Shown here piece after piece: positions 6,767-15,684 of a stretch of 19,893 nucleotides of DNA. Each line of letters opens with the position of its first letter. Position 1 is the stretch's first letter. Under the pieces are notes generated by a model. The model was not told where the DNA came from. It saw only the letters and a program-made list of their open reading frames with translations, and made no database searches. The stretch covers positions 1 through 19,893 of the forward strand of contig JAEZXC010000090.1 in the NCBI GenBank assembly GCA_023442845.1, read 5' to 3'. The translations under genes were made by a program, and so were the position numbers. The DNA is from Actinomycetes bacterium. GTDB lineage: Bacteria > Actinomycetota > Actinomycetes > Actinomycetales > Demequinaceae.

Positions 6767-7654
6767 ATGACCACCAGCCCTTTTGGCACAGTTCTCACCG
6801 CAATGGTGACGCCCATGCACGAGGGCGGCGCCCTCGACCTTGAGAGCGCGCAGCGGCTGGCGAAGTACTTGGTCGAGAACGGCAGTGATGGACTCGTCCT
6901 GTCCGGAACCACTGGCGAGGCGCCGACTACGCACGCGCCCGAAAAGGTCGACCTCATTCGCGCCGTCCGTGCGGCCGTTGGTCCTGACGTCATCATCATT
7001 ACCGGCGCGGGCTCGAACGACACGGCTCACGCCGTGCGGATGGCCGAGCAAGGTGAAGAGGCGGGTGCCGATGGCATTCTCGCCCTCACCCCGTACTATT
7101 CGAAGCCAACGCAGGCGGGAGTGGTCGCGCACTTCCGAGCAATTCTCGGTGCGACGAATCTGCCTGTCATGTTGTACGACATCCCTGGACGGACGGGGCT
7201 CGCCATCAGCGATTGGGCGCTCGATCAGATGGCCAGCCACGACCGTGTCGTTGCGGTGAAGGATGCAACCGGCGACGTTGCGCAGGCCGCTGAGCGCATC
7301 AAGCGCACCGGACTCGCGTGGTACGCGGGCGACGAGGCGCTCAATCTTGAGTTCGTTCGCGTGGGCGCCGTGGGCGTGGTGTCAGTTGCGTCGCACATTG
7401 TGGGACTCAAGATGGCCGAGTTCTTTGCGGCGTACGCGGCTGGTGATCACGACACCGCGGAGCGCCTTCACGAGGCGCTCATGCCGGTGTACACCGCGAT
7501 CTTCGATGGCCCAGGTGCGATTAACGCGAAGTCGGCCCTCGCATGGGCAGGCGTCATCTCCAGCCGCGCGATGCGGCTGCCCCTTCTGCCAGCGTCGGAC
7601 GCTGATTACGCAGCAACGATCGCGGCGCTCGAAGCCGCGGGAATTACCAGATGA
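6767..7654 (+). CDS. dapA: 4-hydroxy-tetrahydrodipicolinate synthase
   Basis: DapA condenses pyruvate with aspartate semialdehyde, the committed step towards diaminopimelate and lysine; dapB of the same pathway is at 1413. The protein is a TIM barrel of the DHDPS/NAL family. Counting from the upstream in-frame ATG at 6761, the signatures are SGTTGEAPT (48-56) for substrate binding, LYDIPGRTG (138-146) with catalytic Tyr 139, and VAVKDATGD (164-172) with the Schiff-base lysine at 167. Length near 295 residues is normal. I chose the second ATG (6767) because TAGGTT lies exactly six bases before it; starting at 6761 adds two residues. The stop overlaps rnj as ATGA, giving a dapA-rnj operon, a common actinobacterial arrangement. 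Confidence 0.97.
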   Translation: MTTSPFGTVLTAMVTPMHEGGALDLESAQRLAKYLVENGSDGLVLSGTTGEAPTTHAPEKVDLIRAVRAAVGPDVIIITGAGSNDTAHAVRMAEQGEEAGADGILALTPYYSKPTQAGVVAHFRAILGATNLPVMLYDIPGRTGLAISDWALDQMASHDRVVAVKDATGDVAQAAERIKRTGLAWYAGDEALNLEFVRVGAVGVVSVASHIVGLKMAEFFAAYAAGDHDTAERLHEALMPVYTAIFDGPGAINAKSALAWAGVISSRAMRLPLLPASDADYAATIAALEAAGITR

Positions 7655-9333
7655 ACTTTCACCCTGAACTGCCAAGTCCTCCGCCTCTTGCTGACGGCGC
7701 GCTTCGCCTCATCCCGCTCGGCGGGCTCGGTGAAGTTGGTCGCAATATGCACGTCATCGAGTACGCCGGAAGGCTGCTCATCGTCGATTGTGGCGTGCTC
7801 TTCCCTGAGGAGAATCAACCGGGCGTCGACCTCGTGTTGCCGGATCTCACCTTCCTAGAAGACCGCCTTGCCGACATCGAGGCCGTTGTACTCACGCATG
7901 GTCACGAAGACCACATCGGCGCGGTGCCGTACCTCTTGCGGATGCGCGCCGACATCCCGTTGGTGGGCTCGCAGTTGACCCTCGCCTTTATTGAGTCGAA
8001 GCTCGGGGAGCACCGCATTACGCCGTACACCCTTGCGGTGAAGGAAGGCCAGCGCGAGAAGATCGGTGACTTCGATCTTGAGTTCGTTGCAGTGAACCAT
8101 TCGATCCCTGACGCGCTCGCGGTCTTCATCCGCACGCCTGCGGGAACCGTGCTCAACACGGGTGATTTCAAGATGGACCAGCTGCCGCTCGACGGGCGCA
8201 TTACTGACTTGCGTGCCTTTGCTCGCTTTGGCGAAGAAGGGGTCGACGTGTTTCAGGTCGACTCAACGAACGCCGAGGTGCCCGGCTTCACGACGTCCGA
8301 AGTTGAGATTGGGCCGACGCTCGATCGCCTTTTCGCAACAGCGACCGGTCGCATCATCGTCGCTTCCTTTGCGTCGCACGTTCACCGCGTTCAGCAAGTG
8401 ATTGACGCGGCTTCTGCGCATGGGCGCAGAGTCGCTTTTGTGGGTCGCTCCATGGTGAAGAACATGGCGATCGCCGCCGAACTTGGCTACCTCAACGTGC
8501 CGGACGGCCTCCTCGTTGACGCGAAGAAGGCCGATCAAATGCCTCGTCATGAGGTGGTCTTCATGTCGACTGGTTCGCAGGGCGAACCGATGGCGGCGCT
8601 GAGCCGCATGGCGAGCCGCGACCACAAGGTGGAGGTGGGCAAGGGTGACCTGGTGATCCTCGCGTCGTCCCTCATCCCGGGGAACGAGAATGCGGTGTTC
8701 CGTGTCATCAACGGGCTCATGAGGCTTGGTGCCGACGTCGTTCACCAAGGCAGCGCGCGCGTGCACGTATCGGGTCACGCTTCAGCCGGCGAGCTCCTTT
8801 ACTGCTTCAACATCCTGCGCCCCAAGAACGTGATGCCGATCCACGGCGAGATCCGTCATCTGCTCGCTGCGGGTCGCCTCGCCGAAAAGACGGGCGTCAG
8901 CGCGGACAACATCGTGCTGACGGAAAACGGTGTCGTTGTCGATCTCATCGACGGCACGGCGCGCGTTGTCGGCGCGATTGACTACCACAACATTTACGTC
9001 GATGGCTCGTCGGTGGGCGAGATCACGGAGACCGAGTTGAAGGACCGCCGCATCCTCGCGGACGAGGGTTTTGTGTCGGTTCTCGCGGTGGTCGACACAT
9101 CGAATGGACAGGTGGTGTCTGGCCCCGAGGTCCACGCACGAGGCCTTGCGGAAGACGACAGCGTGTTTGACGCGATTCTTGACGACATCAAGACTGCGCT
9201 TGAGGACGCGGCCCGTTCAGGCTCCGCCGACAACCACCAGCTTCAGCAGGTGATGCGTCGCGTAGTCGGGCGTTTTGTGGGAACGAAACTCCGGCGTCGG
9301 CCGATGATTATTCCGATCGTTATCGAGGCCTAA
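7651..9333 (+). CDS. rnj: Ribonuclease J
   Basis: RNase J is a metallo-β-lactamase/β-CASP nuclease with endonuclease and 5'-to-3' exonuclease activity in mRNA decay and rRNA maturation. The 560-residue protein shows LIPLGGLGEVGRN at 20-32, the zinc motif HGHEDH at 83-88 (H83, H85, D87, H88), the LNTGDFK stretch with the Asp ligand, the β-CASP segment from about residue 220, GRSMVKNM, and HVSGHAS and IHGEIRH in the second half of the catalytic core. A C-terminal domain of about 100 residues completes the normal domain order. The start overlaps the dapA stop by four bases, implying coupling. RNase Y is also encoded in this window, so the organism carries both decay initiators. Confidence 0.97.
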   Translation: MNFHPELPSPPPLADGALRLIPLGGLGEVGRNMHVIEYAGRLLIVDCGVLFPEENQPGVDLVLPDLTFLEDRLADIEAVVLTHGHEDHIGAVPYLLRMRADIPLVGSQLTLAFIESKLGEHRITPYTLAVKEGQREKIGDFDLEFVAVNHSIPDALAVFIRTPAGTVLNTGDFKMDQLPLDGRITDLRAFARFGEEGVDVFQVDSTNAEVPGFTTSEVEIGPTLDRLFATATGRIIVASFASHVHRVQQVIDAASAHGRRVAFVGRSMVKNMAIAAELGYLNVPDGLLVDAKKADQMPRHEVVFMSTGSQGEPMAALSRMASRDHKVEVGKGDLVILASSLIPGNENAVFRVINGLMRLGADVVHQGSARVHVSGHASAGELLYCFNILRPKNVMPIHGEIRHLLAAGRLAEKTGVSADNIVLTENGVVVDLIDGTARVVGAIDYHNIYVDGSSVGEITETELKDRRILADEGFVSVLAVVDTSNGQVVSGPEVHARGLAEDDSVFDAILDDIKTALEDAARSGSADNHQLQQVMRRVVGRFVGTKLRRRPMIIPIVIEA

Positions 9334-9334
9334 T

Positions 9335-9347
9335 CGCGCGAGGCGCG
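9335..9347 (+). terminator. Candidate GC hairpin after rnj
   Basis: CGCGC-GAG-GCGCG forms a perfect five-pair stem with a three-base loop, beginning one base after the rnj stop codon. There is no T-run after it, so it is at best a weak or Rho-assisted terminator of the dapA-rnj unit. Actinobacterial terminators often lack T-runs, but short GC stems also arise by chance. Confidence 0.3.
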
Positions 9348-9406
9348 TGGGAGCACGACTCACGCGACGTTCGGGGTGGCTTCCGCGGCCCGTCGGTCGC
9401 GCGTCG

Positions 9407-9412
9407 TAGCCT
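9407..9412 (+). promoter_or_regulatory. Candidate -10 box TAGCCT for ftsK
   Basis: TAGCCT fits TANNNT and lies ten bases before the ftsK ATG at 9423, so a transcript would have a leader of only about four bases. This differs from the exact six-base spacing seen elsewhere. The GAGAGA stretch just downstream could serve as a weak ribosome binding site on transcripts reading through from rnj. Confidence 0.4.
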
Positions 9413-9422
9413 GAGAGACATC

Positions 9423-12050
9423 ATGGCCTCTTCTCGTTCCTCGAGCTCTCGCTCCTCCTCAAACGGACGCCCGCGCCGCCAGAACACGCCGCCGCGGTCG
9501 AGGCCGTTGGCGAGGACCAAGCCGATGCCCGTGCGCGCCATTCAAGGGATGGGGTCCGGATCCGCGCGCCTTGTCGGTGGTGGCGTCCGACGCTTGGGTC
9601 AAGGTGCGCGCGATGTGCCGCCCGAGGTGCGCCGGGATGGTCTGGCGCTGACGCTCCTTGCCATCGCGGTGCTCGTCGCGGCGTCGGAGTGGTTCGGCCT
9701 CGACAACTGGTTTGGACTCCTTCTCCATCGCGTGGCCGCGGGAACCTTTGGCGTCATATCCCTCGTCTTGCCGCTGTTGCTTCTTGCTATGGCGATCCGC
9801 CTCTTCCGTGCACCCCAAGAGGGCGATACGAACTATCGAATTACCTTTGGGTTCGTCTTGCTCATCATCGCGGTCGCCGCGATCATTCACATCGGTGCCG
9901 GTCGCCCGTCGCCATCCCAGGGCCTTGTGCGGGTCCAAGAGGCCGGCGGCATTCTTGGCTTCCTCCCGGGCACGCCGCTTGCCAATCTGCTGACACCAGG
10001 CCTCGCGATCTTCATTCTCTTGATGGCCTCGCTGGGTGCAGTTCTCGTCATTGTGGGCAGGCCGCTGAGGGACATCATTGCCTTCGCGGTGGACCTGATT
10101 CGCCGGATGCGAGGAGGCAGTGACGGCGTCGACGACGACGATGACCTCGACCTGCCTGAGCACGGCACGCTCGAACCGACGACGCGCCGGATGAGTTTGC
10201 GGGACCGTGCAGGCCGCGCCCGTGGCCGGCTCGGGGGCTACGTCGGCGACGAGGCCTTCTCATCTGCCGCGTCGCGGGAGCGCACGCACTTCGACGACAT
10301 CGTCGATCCCGCTGGGAGAGAGGACACTCCGACTCAAGAGGACCCAACCATTCCGGGTGGAGATGGCTTTGGCTACGGCGGCGGCCTTTCCCCGTATGAG
10401 CCGTTTGAGCACGACGCGATGGCCGACGCTGCCGATGGGTTCGAGGATGACCGGCCTCGCACCGAGAAGCTTGCACCTCCTACCGCTGTGGTGCCGGTGG
10501 GGGAGCAAGGTGAGCTTGAGAACGCGACGCCGTATGTCTTGCCCAGCCCCGAATTGTTGAAGAAGGGGGCGCCGCACAAGACTCGTTCAGCGGCGAATGA
10601 CCGTGTGGTCGAGGCGCTGACGAGCGTGCTTGATCAATTTGGCGTTGACGCCGTGGTGACGGGTTTCACCCGTGGGCCAACCGTGACGCGGTATGAAGTT
10701 GAGCTCGGTCAGGGTGTCAAGGTCGAAAAGATCACTCAACTGTCAAAGAACATCGCGTATGCCGTGGCGAGCCCGGATATTCGGATCCTGTCGCCGATCC
10801 CGGGCAAGATGGCAATCGGTATTGAAATCCCCAACTCGGATCGCGAGACGGTGTCGCTTGGAGACGTTTTGCGTTCCCCGGTCGCGATCAAGAATGACCA
10901 CCCGATGGCGATCGGTATCGGTAAGGATGTCGAGGGTGGCTACGTCATGGCCAACTTGGCGAAAATGCCGCACCTCCTTGTCGCCGGTGCGACCGGTGCG
11001 GGTAAGTCCTCTTTCGTCAATTCAATGATTACGTCCATCCTCATGCGGGCAACGCCCTCCGAGGTCCGCATGGTGCTCGTCGACCCGAAACGTGTCGAAC
11101 TGTCGATTTACGAGGGCATTCCGCACCTCATTACGCCAATCATCACCGACCCCAAGAAGGCCGCACAGGCGCTCGAGTGGGTGGTGAAGGAGATGGATAC
11201 GCGCTACGACGACCTCGCGTTGTTTGGCTACAAACATGTCGATGACTTCAACAAGGCGGTCCGGGCGGGCAAGGTGAAGCCGCTGCCAGGGTCCGAACGC
11301 CGCATCACGACTTATCCGTACCTGCTTGTCATCGTTGATGAGTTGGCGGACCTCATGATGGTCGCGCCCCGTGACGTGGACGATTCTGTTCAGCGCATCA
11401 CGCAGCTGGCGCGCGCAGCAGGTATCCACCTCGTCCTCGCAACCCAGCGACCGTCCGTCGACATTGTGACGGGCACGATTAAGGCGAATGTCCCCTCGCG
11501 GCTTGCCTTCGCGACATCATCGCTCGCAGATTCGCGTGTTGTGCTCGATATGCCGGGCGCGGAGAAGCTCGTTGGTCAGGGTGACGCACTGTTCCTACCG
11601 ATGGGTGAATCGAAGCCGATGCGTGTGCAGGGGGCGTGGGTGACGGAATCGGAGATCCACGCCGCTGTCGAGCATGTGAAGCGCCAGGCGCAACCGAACT
11701 TCCGTGACGATGTCCTCACCGCTGCGAAAGAAGCGAAGGTTGCGGAGGACATCGGCGATGATCTCGATGATCTTCTCCAGGCCGCTGAACTCGTCATTAC
11801 GACGCAGCTGGGTTCAACGTCGATGCTGCAACGCAAATTGCGGGTGGGCTTCGCAAAGGCGGGGCGCCTGATGGACTTGCTTGAAAGCCGCGAAATTGTC
11901 GGGCCGTCTCAAGGCTCTAAGGCACGTGAGGTCTTGGTCACACCGGACGAATTGGCCACGACGCTGGCTATTCTGCGGGGCGGTTCCTCGGCTACCGTGA
12001 GGGACACATACCCGAGCGATTCCGAGGTCCATTCATGGGAGGATTCTTAG
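9423..12050 (+). CDS. ftsK: DNA translocase FtsK/SpoIIIE
   Basis: FtsK is a septum-anchored hexameric ATPase that pumps chromosome ends into daughter cells at division. The 875-residue protein starts with a basic Ser/Arg-rich tail, then about four membrane helices between residues 74 and 212. An acidic, low-complexity linker of about 150 residues follows. The motor region from about 385 contains Walker A GATGAGKSS (522-530), Walker B LLVIVDE (634-640) and the ATQRPSVD sensor (673-680). The C-terminal winged-helix γ domain, about 783-843, would read chromosome-orienting motifs. The linker is short compared with E. coli FtsK, as is usual outside proteobacteria. The last 16 bases overlap the start of the next gene. 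Confidence 0.97.
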   Translation: MASSRSSSSRSSSNGRPRRQNTPPRSRPLARTKPMPVRAIQGMGSGSARLVGGGVRRLGQGARDVPPEVRRDGLALTLLAIAVLVAASEWFGLDNWFGLLLHRVAAGTFGVISLVLPLLLLAMAIRLFRAPQEGDTNYRITFGFVLLIIAVAAIIHIGAGRPSPSQGLVRVQEAGGILGFLPGTPLANLLTPGLAIFILLMASLGAVLVIVGRPLRDIIAFAVDLIRRMRGGSDGVDDDDDLDLPEHGTLEPTTRRMSLRDRAGRARGRLGGYVGDEAFSSAASRERTHFDDIVDPAGREDTPTQEDPTIPGGDGFGYGGGLSPYEPFEHDAMADAADGFEDDRPRTEKLAPPTAVVPVGEQGELENATPYVLPSPELLKKGAPHKTRSAANDRVVEALTSVLDQFGVDAVVTGFTRGPTVTRYEVELGQGVKVEKITQLSKNIAYAVASPDIRILSPIPGKMAIGIEIPNSDRETVSLGDVLRSPVAIKNDHPMAIGIGKDVEGGYVMANLAKMPHLLVAGATGAGKSSFVNSMITSILMRATPSEVRMVLVDPKRVELSIYEGIPHLITPIITDPKKAAQALEWVVKEMDTRYDDLALFGYKHVDDFNKAVRAGKVKPLPGSERRITTYPYLLVIVDELADLMMVAPRDVDDSVQRITQLARAAGIHLVLATQRPSVDIVTGTIKANVPSRLAFATSSLADSRVVLDMPGAEKLVGQGDALFLPMGESKPMRVQGAWVTESEIHAAVEHVKRQAQPNFRDDVLTAAKEAKVAEDIGDDLDDLLQAAELVITTQLGSTSMLQRKLRVGFAKAGRLMDLLESREIVGPSQGSKAREVLVTPDELATTLAILRGGSSATVRDTYPSDSEVHSWEDS

Positions 12051-14314
12051 GCCTGCTTGAGCGGCCTGAGGTTGCGGCTAGCGCCGCAGTGCTCCTGCTC
12101 GTCGGAAGCGCCATCATTTTCCTGTCGTTCGTGCGCGCCGCCAAGGTCCGCCGCACGCGTGACGAGGCCCTCGCTCGCGAGCGTCGGCTTCGCCATCAAG
12201 TCGATGCGATTCTTGCCTCCGCCCGCGACGGCATCGTTGTTGTGGCCGACTCTGGGGAAGTGGTGCTACTCACCGACGTCGGTGCCGCCATGGTCGGTCT
12301 CGATAAGGACACGGTGGTAGGCCGTCCCCTCAGTCGAATGCCCCTCCGCGCCATCGACGAACACATGCGTCCGCTCATGCCGCAGGAAGTCTTCACTCCT
12401 GGCCGAGACGATCTGCGCCCACGCGTGATTGGCGTGCCCGGCCGTCGCGGTCGCGATGACATTCGATGGGTTCACTTGCGGTCAATCATCGTGGACGACG
12501 CTATCGATGGCTCTCGTGCCACGATCACGACGTTGATGGATCCAACAGGTCTTGAAGAAGCCGCCGAGGCACTTCAACGCTCGGACACCCAGTTCCGGCG
12601 GGCGATGGAGAACGCTCCGAGCGGGATGGCGCTCGTTGATCTCGAATGGCGCCTCATGGAGGTGAACCGTGCCTTTGCGGAGTTGATGGGCTCCACCGTG
12701 TCGGCATTGCGGGGCACGCCGTTTAGCGCGCTTTCCCACCCACATGATTTGCAGGCGGAGCGCGACCAACTCCAACGCCTTTACGACGGGTTGCAGAATC
12801 ACTTTTCGCTTGAGAAGCGGTATGTGCGGGCGGACGGCAATGTCGTGTGGGCGGTTCTTGATGTCGCATTGGTGCGGTACGCGGGCGGCGCACCTGATCA
12901 CTATGTGGTCCAAGTACGCGACTCGACTGATGATCGTCTCCGTTCGGAGTTGATGGCCCACCGTGCGATGCACGACCCGCTTACCGGGCTGGCAAACCGC
13001 ACGTTGATGCAGGACGTGTTGCAGCAGGTGCTCGACCAGCCGGACCCGACGTCTCGCGTTGGGGTGATCGCCGTTGACCTCGACGGCTTCAAGGGCCTCA
13101 ATGATCGCTTTGGTCACGCAACGGGAGATAACGCGCTCGTCCATGTGGCAGGTGTGTTGCGGTCGGCGACCGCTGGACGCGGAACTGTCGCTCGCATTGG
13201 TGGCGACGAGTTCGTCATCGTCGTGCAGGATCCGGACGCCTCAAAGGCGTTGTTCGACATCGCCGCGGCGATCCACTCGGGGCTCAAGCGGCCCCTGCAA
13301 GTGAAGCGTCACCAACTGAACCTGCACGCGTCGGTCGGCATTGCGATGGCGGATGACGAGACGATCCCCGGCGGCGCGCCCAGCCTCCTCAGCGCGGCCG
13401 ACGCCGCCATGTATCGGGCAAAAGCGCTTGGCAAGTCCCGCACCGAGGTCTACGACCCGACGATGCGGGGCGCGACAGAGAACCAGTCTGCGCTTGCAGG
13501 TGAACTGGCTCAGGCAATTGACAACGGCGACCTCGTGCTGCATTACCAGCCGGTTTATGAACTATCAACGCGCTACGTCGTGGGCTACGAAGCACTCGTG
13601 CGCTGGCAGCACCACACGCGCGGGCTGCTCCTGCCCAATGCGTTCCTTGGCTTGCTTGACGACCGCAAGCTCGCCACCCAATTGGGCAGCATGCTCGTGG
13701 AGCAGGCGGCAGAGTTCCTGGCGCGCCACCCGTCGCCTGCCTGTTGGGTCTCCCTCAACGTGTCGGCAGATCAACTCGGCGACAGCGAGTTTGCGAATGC
13801 CGTATTGGCGGCGATTGGTGCTCGTCACTTGAGCCCTCAACGTCTCGTCGTCGAGCTGACCGAGGCATCGTTGGTTGCGCCGAACACCCGCATTCGCCAC
13901 GAGCTCACCGAGCTACGTAATGCTGGTGTCCCGATCCTCCTCGATGACTTCGGAACAGGCGTGTCGCCGTTGTCGTATTTGCGCGACCTCCCGGTCTCCG
14001 GAGTGAAACTCGACATGTCCTTTGTTGCGGGGATCCCCGAGGACCCGGCCGGCGCGCGTGTATCTCGCGCGCTCGGGGCGCTTGCGCGCGAGCTCGGCTT
14101 GGCAACGATCGCTGAGGGCATTGAGACGGAATCGCAGGCGGACTTTCTCGCGCGATGTGGTTGGCGCTATGGCCAGGGGTGGCTGTTTGGCGTCGCACAG
14201 CCAGCGAGCGCTGTGATCGCGCAGCAGGTGCGATACCTGGACAGCCGAATTGACCCGCGGCCTCAAGACCGCGACAACCCCTTTGATCTACCCCCGTTGC
14301 CCACGTTGGACTAG
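12035..14314 (+). CDS. Membrane-anchored PAS-PAS-GGDEF-EAL cyclic-di-GMP protein
   Basis: This 759-residue protein has an N-terminal membrane helix (about 15-34), a short basic and probably helical linker, a PAS-like sensor (about 53-170) and a second PAS domain (about 180-300). A diguanylate cyclase domain follows (about 305-475) with intact GGDEF at 389-393, then an EAL phosphodiesterase domain (about 485-735). EAL residues look complete: E519 in YEALVRW, N575, E607, D637-D638 in LLDDFGTG, K658 and E694. The RxxD inhibitory site expected before GGDEF is absent (A380 and G383 occupy those positions), so product feedback on synthesis may be lost. Both activities are therefore possible in one chain. 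The start overlaps ftsK by 16 bases and has GAGG about eight bases upstream. Signals sensed by the PAS domains are not readable. Confidence 0.93.
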   Translation: MGGFLGLLERPEVAASAAVLLLVGSAIIFLSFVRAAKVRRTRDEALARERRLRHQVDAILASARDGIVVVADSGEVVLLTDVGAAMVGLDKDTVVGRPLSRMPLRAIDEHMRPLMPQEVFTPGRDDLRPRVIGVPGRRGRDDIRWVHLRSIIVDDAIDGSRATITTLMDPTGLEEAAEALQRSDTQFRRAMENAPSGMALVDLEWRLMEVNRAFAELMGSTVSALRGTPFSALSHPHDLQAERDQLQRLYDGLQNHFSLEKRYVRADGNVVWAVLDVALVRYAGGAPDHYVVQVRDSTDDRLRSELMAHRAMHDPLTGLANRTLMQDVLQQVLDQPDPTSRVGVIAVDLDGFKGLNDRFGHATGDNALVHVAGVLRSATAGRGTVARIGGDEFVIVVQDPDASKALFDIAAAIHSGLKRPLQVKRHQLNLHASVGIAMADDETIPGGAPSLLSAADAAMYRAKALGKSRTEVYDPTMRGATENQSALAGELAQAIDNGDLVLHYQPVYELSTRYVVGYEALVRWQHHTRGLLLPNAFLGLLDDRKLATQLGSMLVEQAAEFLARHPSPACWVSLNVSADQLGDSEFANAVLAAIGARHLSPQRLVVELTEASLVAPNTRIRHELTELRNAGVPILLDDFGTGVSPLSYLRDLPVSGVKLDMSFVAGIPEDPAGARVSRALGALARELGLATIAEGIETESQADFLARCGWRYGQGWLFGVAQPASAVIAQQVRYLDSRIDPRPQDRDNPFDLPPLPTLD

Positions 14315-14318
14315 GCGC

Positions 14319-14341
14319 GGGCGACTGCAGGCGGTCGCGCG
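14319..14341. terminator. Candidate bidirectional hairpin between convergent genes
   Basis: GCGAC at 14321-14325 pairs with GTCGC at 14334-14338 around an eight-base loop, with two further pairs possible beyond one mismatch. The element sits in the 30-base gap where the cyclic-di-GMP gene and the capA-like gene converge, the position expected for a shared terminator. No T-run is present on either side. Confidence 0.35.
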
Positions 14342-14344
14342 GCG

Positions 14345-15637
14345 TCACATGTCACGCGGCACGATCTCCATACTGCGAGCGAGCGCTGGGGCGGGCGTCG
14401 TCCGCATGGGAGCCTGACCCCCGACCGCCGCGGCGACTCGATCGATTCGCGCGGCGACTTCGGCGGCGGAGAGGCGCCCGGCGCCGTCGGGGATATCGGT
14501 CAACGCATAGACGCGGTGCTTACCGAGCCGGTCGACCGTAATTGGTGTCCATTCAGGTTCGACTGTCACCTGTTTATCGCCGTCGATAGTGAACGTTGCG
14601 GTAAGGAGGACGCCTGAGTTGGTCTGCGCAACACAACACTGCGTGTCTTGGTTCGACAGGTAGTTGCCAAGCCCAAACGCGACCCACATGCCGTCGCCTT
14701 GAGGGCCCCCGGGAAGCAGTTCGATTGGTTGCGGCACGTGTGCATGATGACCCACGTACAGGTCGACGACGCCCGATGCGGCAATTCGCTCGGCAAGCAG
14801 CCTCTGGGCAGCGGTCGGTTCGGTTCGATATTCCACGCAGCAGTGCACAGAGGCAATGACGACGTCCGCGCCGGCATCCCGAGCGCGCTGAGCGGCCGCG
14901 ATGACCGGGTCCGCATCAGAAGCGTCGGCATTGAACGTGTCGACGGCCCACGGCTCACCAGGAGGCTTCGGCAGTCCGTTGAGGCTGTCGTAAGTCAGCG
15001 AGATATGGGCGACGTTGACCGGCTCGCCATCTCCCTGAATGACGTACATCTGCGTGCTCATCGCCTCGGTTTCGGTGCGCGAGATGCCGGTGGCGCCCAT
15101 GCCCGCTGCGGCGAATTCCGCCAACGTCGTCTCGATGCCTGCCTTACGTCGGTCGACGCTGTGGTTGGAGGCAGCCGAGCAACCGTCCCAACCATCTTCC
15201 GCGAGGTCGGGAATCATCTCGCGCGGGGAGCCAAACATCGGATAGCCGGACGGGGCTGTCCCGGGTGGCGCGACAGGTACCTCCATATGACACAGCGCGA
15301 GGTCGGCGCCAGCAATGTATGGCCGGATCTGTTCAGTGAGCGGGCTGAAGTCGATGCCAGCGCTCGTTGTTGCGGAACTGACAACGGGTGCGTGAGGGAG
15401 GACGTCGCCGGTGGCCACGAGGGTAAAACGCGTTGGGGGAGCGGGCGGTGGCGTCGGCGCGCTCGCCCGTTCCACTGTCGACTCGGGCTCGACCGTGACG
15501 GTAGGCGGCGTCGTCGTGTCCTCGGATGTCAAGGCCGGAGCTCCCATGACTCCCGCCAGGAGGCCGACGGCGATCGCAGTGGGAAGCCACAGGCCAAGGT
15601 GTGCCCGGCGGGGTGCGCGTGAAGCCATGCCCGCCAT
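14345..15637 (-). CDS. CapA-type secreted metallophosphatase-fold protein
   Basis: The 430-residue product begins with basic residues and one hydrophobic segment (about 15-36), a signal anchor or signal peptide. A Thr/Pro/Ser/Glu-rich spacer follows, then a CapA/PgsA-like (PGA_cap) domain with the calcineurin-like metal motifs: ATGDVLPH, the NHSVD segment, SVHCC and GHHAHVPQ. CapA proteins take part in poly-γ-glutamate or capsule assembly in Bacillus, but isolated actinobacterial members are common and unproven. No capB or capC is nearby, so poly-γ-glutamate synthesis is not supported. Several Cys residues, including CC pairs, could form disulfides outside the cell. The start could instead be the ATG at 15628, seven bases after a CATAAT box. 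The gene is divergent from pgsA. Confidence 0.88.
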   Translation of the reverse strand: MAGMASRAPRRAHLGLWLPTAIAVGLLAGVMGAPALTSEDTTTPPTVTVEPESTVERASAPTPPPAPPTRFTLVATGDVLPHAPVVSSATTSAGIDFSPLTEQIRPYIAGADLALCHMEVPVAPPGTAPSGYPMFGSPREMIPDLAEDGWDGCSAASNHSVDRRKAGIETTLAEFAAAGMGATGISRTETEAMSTQMYVIQGDGEPVNVAHISLTYDSLNGLPKPPGEPWAVDTFNADASDADPVIAAAQRARDAGADVVIASVHCCVEYRTEPTAAQRLLAERIAASGVVDLYVGHHAHVPQPIELLPGGPQGDGMWVAFGLGNYLSNQDTQCCVAQTNSGVLLTATFTIDGDKQVTVEPEWTPITVDRLGKHRVYALTDIPDGAGRLSAAEVAARIDRVAAAVGGQAPMRTTPAPALARSMEIVPRDM

Positions 15638-15641
15638 TATG
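15636..15641 (-). promoter_or_regulatory. Candidate -10 box CATAAT for capA-like gene
   Basis: On the minus strand CATAAT is followed by seven bases and the ATG at 15628, close to the leaderless design seen elsewhere. It overlaps the first possible ATG (15637) and lies inside the 11-base palindrome GCCATTATGGC at 15633-15643. The first base deviates from TANNNT, so confidence is modest. Confidence 0.35.
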
Positions 15642-15672
15642 GCTGGTCGTCCCCGGTGAGACCGCGTCCCAG

Positions 15673-15678
15673 TACGCT
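15673..15678 (+). promoter_or_regulatory. -10 box TACGCT for leaderless pgsA
   Basis: TACGCT is followed by GTAGGC and the GTG at 15685, the same N6 spacing as the other leaderless starts. It fixes the pgsA start at the GTG, where the encoded protein begins with the expected VPNLLTVLR segment. It faces the capA-like promoter about 30 bases away. Confidence 0.6.
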
Positions 15679-15684
15679 GTAGGC

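Noticed and set aside
14648..15622. 324-codon open frame on the plus strand
   Set aside because: It is fully antisense to the capA-like gene, which carries recognisable metallophosphatase motifs; the plus-strand product has no recognisable pattern and reflects high GC codon bias.
14345..15637. Poly-γ-glutamate capsule locus
   Set aside because: Only a CapA-like protein is present; no CapB ligase, CapC or CapD-like genes are found nearby, and the adjacent pgsA is a phospholipid synthase gene, not the Bacillus pgs capsule gene of similar name.
15601..15684. N-terminal extension of pgsA to an ATG at 15601
   Set aside because: It lies upstream of the TACGCT box, overlaps the divergent capA-like gene, and adds residues that PgsA proteins do not have.
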